6,163 nucleotides of DNA from NCBI GenBank assembly GCA_023441905.1, contig JAEZNC010000142.1, forward strand, positions 1 through 6,163, read 5' to 3'. The notes beneath the pieces are model-generated. The model was not told the origin of the DNA. It did not search any database and saw only the letters and a program-made list of their open reading frames with translations. The stretch comes from Bacillota bacterium. Its GTDB lineage: Bacteria > Bacillota > Clostridia > Christensenellales > SZUA-584. Numbering within the stretch: the stretch's first letter is position 1; each line of letters begins with the position of its first letter. Positions 5,761-6,163 of this stretch are shown piece after piece. The translations under genes were made by a program, and so were the position numbers.

Positions 5761-6163
5761 TGACGCTTTTTGATACGCACGCGCACCTGCTGAGCGAGCA
5801 ATTTGACGAAGACAGAGCGGCGCTCATTGAGCGGCTGCCTTCACTCGGCATCATTGGGCTCATTGAAATCGGCACGACGACGGACGACAGCCGGGCCGCG
5901 GCTCAGCTCGCGGCGGATGTGGATTACATTTACGCGGCGGTCGGCGTGCATCCGCATGAGGCGAAGGACGCACCGGGCGATACTATTGAACAGCTCGCGA
6001 GGCTCGCGGCAAGCCCTAAGGTGGTGGCTGTCGGCGAGATCGGCCTTGACTACCATTACAACTTTTCTCCGAGAAACGTGCAGCAAGACGTGTTCTCGGC
6101 GCAGCTCGCGCTTGCGAAGCGCCTCGGCATGCCCGTGGCGATTCACATGCGCGAGGCCACGCA
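5760..6163 (+). CDS. TatD family metal-dependent hydrolase/nuclease, 3' truncated by window edge
   Basis: The first 134 codons are present and the frame is still open at the window edge. The translation starts MTLFDTHAHL, with the metal-binding H7-x-H9. It continues with GVHPHEA (62-68), GEIGLDYHYNFSPRNVQ (92-108), with metal ligand E93, and PVAIHMREA (125-133), with H129. These are the ordered signatures of TatD enzymes (amidohydrolase-like TIM barrel), which act as 3'-5' exonucleases or DNases in DNA repair and degradation. The ATG shares its A with the metG TGA stop, and there is no strong Shine-Dalgarno, so translation is probably coupled to metG. metG followed by tatD is a common order in Gram-positive bacteria, where rnmV and ksgA often come next. 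The homologue in Bacillus is yabD; I give no symbol because the paralogue cannot be settled from half a gene. Confidence 0.95.
   Translation, partial: MTLFDTHAHLLSEQFDEDRAALIERLPSLGIIGLIEIGTTTDDSRAAAQLAADVDYIYAAVGVHPHEAKDAPGDTIEQLARLAASPKVVAVGEIGLDYHYNFSPRNVQQDVFSAQLALAKRLGMPVAIHMREAT

Noticed and set aside
1..6163. A CRISPR array, insertion sequence, prophage gene or RNA gene
   Set aside because: No regularly spaced repeats, transposase or integrase motifs, terminal repeats, or tRNA/rRNA-like segments were seen by reading both strands. A covariance-model search was not possible here.

Overview
The window looks like a chromosomal segment from a member of the Bacillota, most likely class Clostridia. 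This is inferred from the metG-tatD gene pair in the order common to Gram-positive genomes, from strong AGGAGG-type ribosome binding sites, from a TTGACA-class promoter, and from AT-rich intergenic DNA between genes of moderate GC. The species cannot be named from the sequence alone.

Layout from left to right. (1) Positions 1-81, minus strand: the first 27 codons of a probable ABC-F type ATPase, with its ribosome binding site and a perfect TATAAT box upstream. (2) Positions 338-1285, plus strand: a DUF1848 protein whose C-terminus carries a radical-SAM-like CxxxCxxC cysteine cluster. (3) Positions 1351-1815, minus strand: a stand-alone GyrI-like effector-binding domain protein, convergent with DUF1848. 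(4) Positions 1873-2757, minus strand: a protein with an N-terminal TIGR02996 'repeat-companion' domain and C-terminal leucine-rich-repeat-like segments. (5) Positions 2758-3024: an AT-rich gap with a perfect 8-bp inverted repeat. (6) Positions 3025-3654, minus strand: a CatA-type (chloramphenicol acetyltransferase family) O-acetyltransferase starting at GTG. (7) Positions 3808-5760, plus strand: metG, methionyl-tRNA synthetase, behind a clear promoter. (8) Positions 5760-6163, plus strand: the 5' part of a TatD-family metal-dependent nuclease, overlapping metG by one base and running off the window.

The right third is housekeeping and looks like the start of the metG-tatD operon (in relatives often followed by rnmV and ksgA, which would lie outside the window). 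The left two thirds hold small, separately oriented accessory genes. Three of them (ABC-F, GyrI-like, CatA-like) belong to families in which some members deal with small toxic molecules, but the different orientations and gaps do not make them one operon. No RNA gene, CRISPR array, insertion sequence or prophage gene was found. I see no convincing new multi-gene system. The points most worth following up are the C-terminal cysteine cluster of the DUF1848 protein, the TIGR02996/LRR protein in a probable Clostridia genome, and the altered active-site positions in the CatA-like enzyme.
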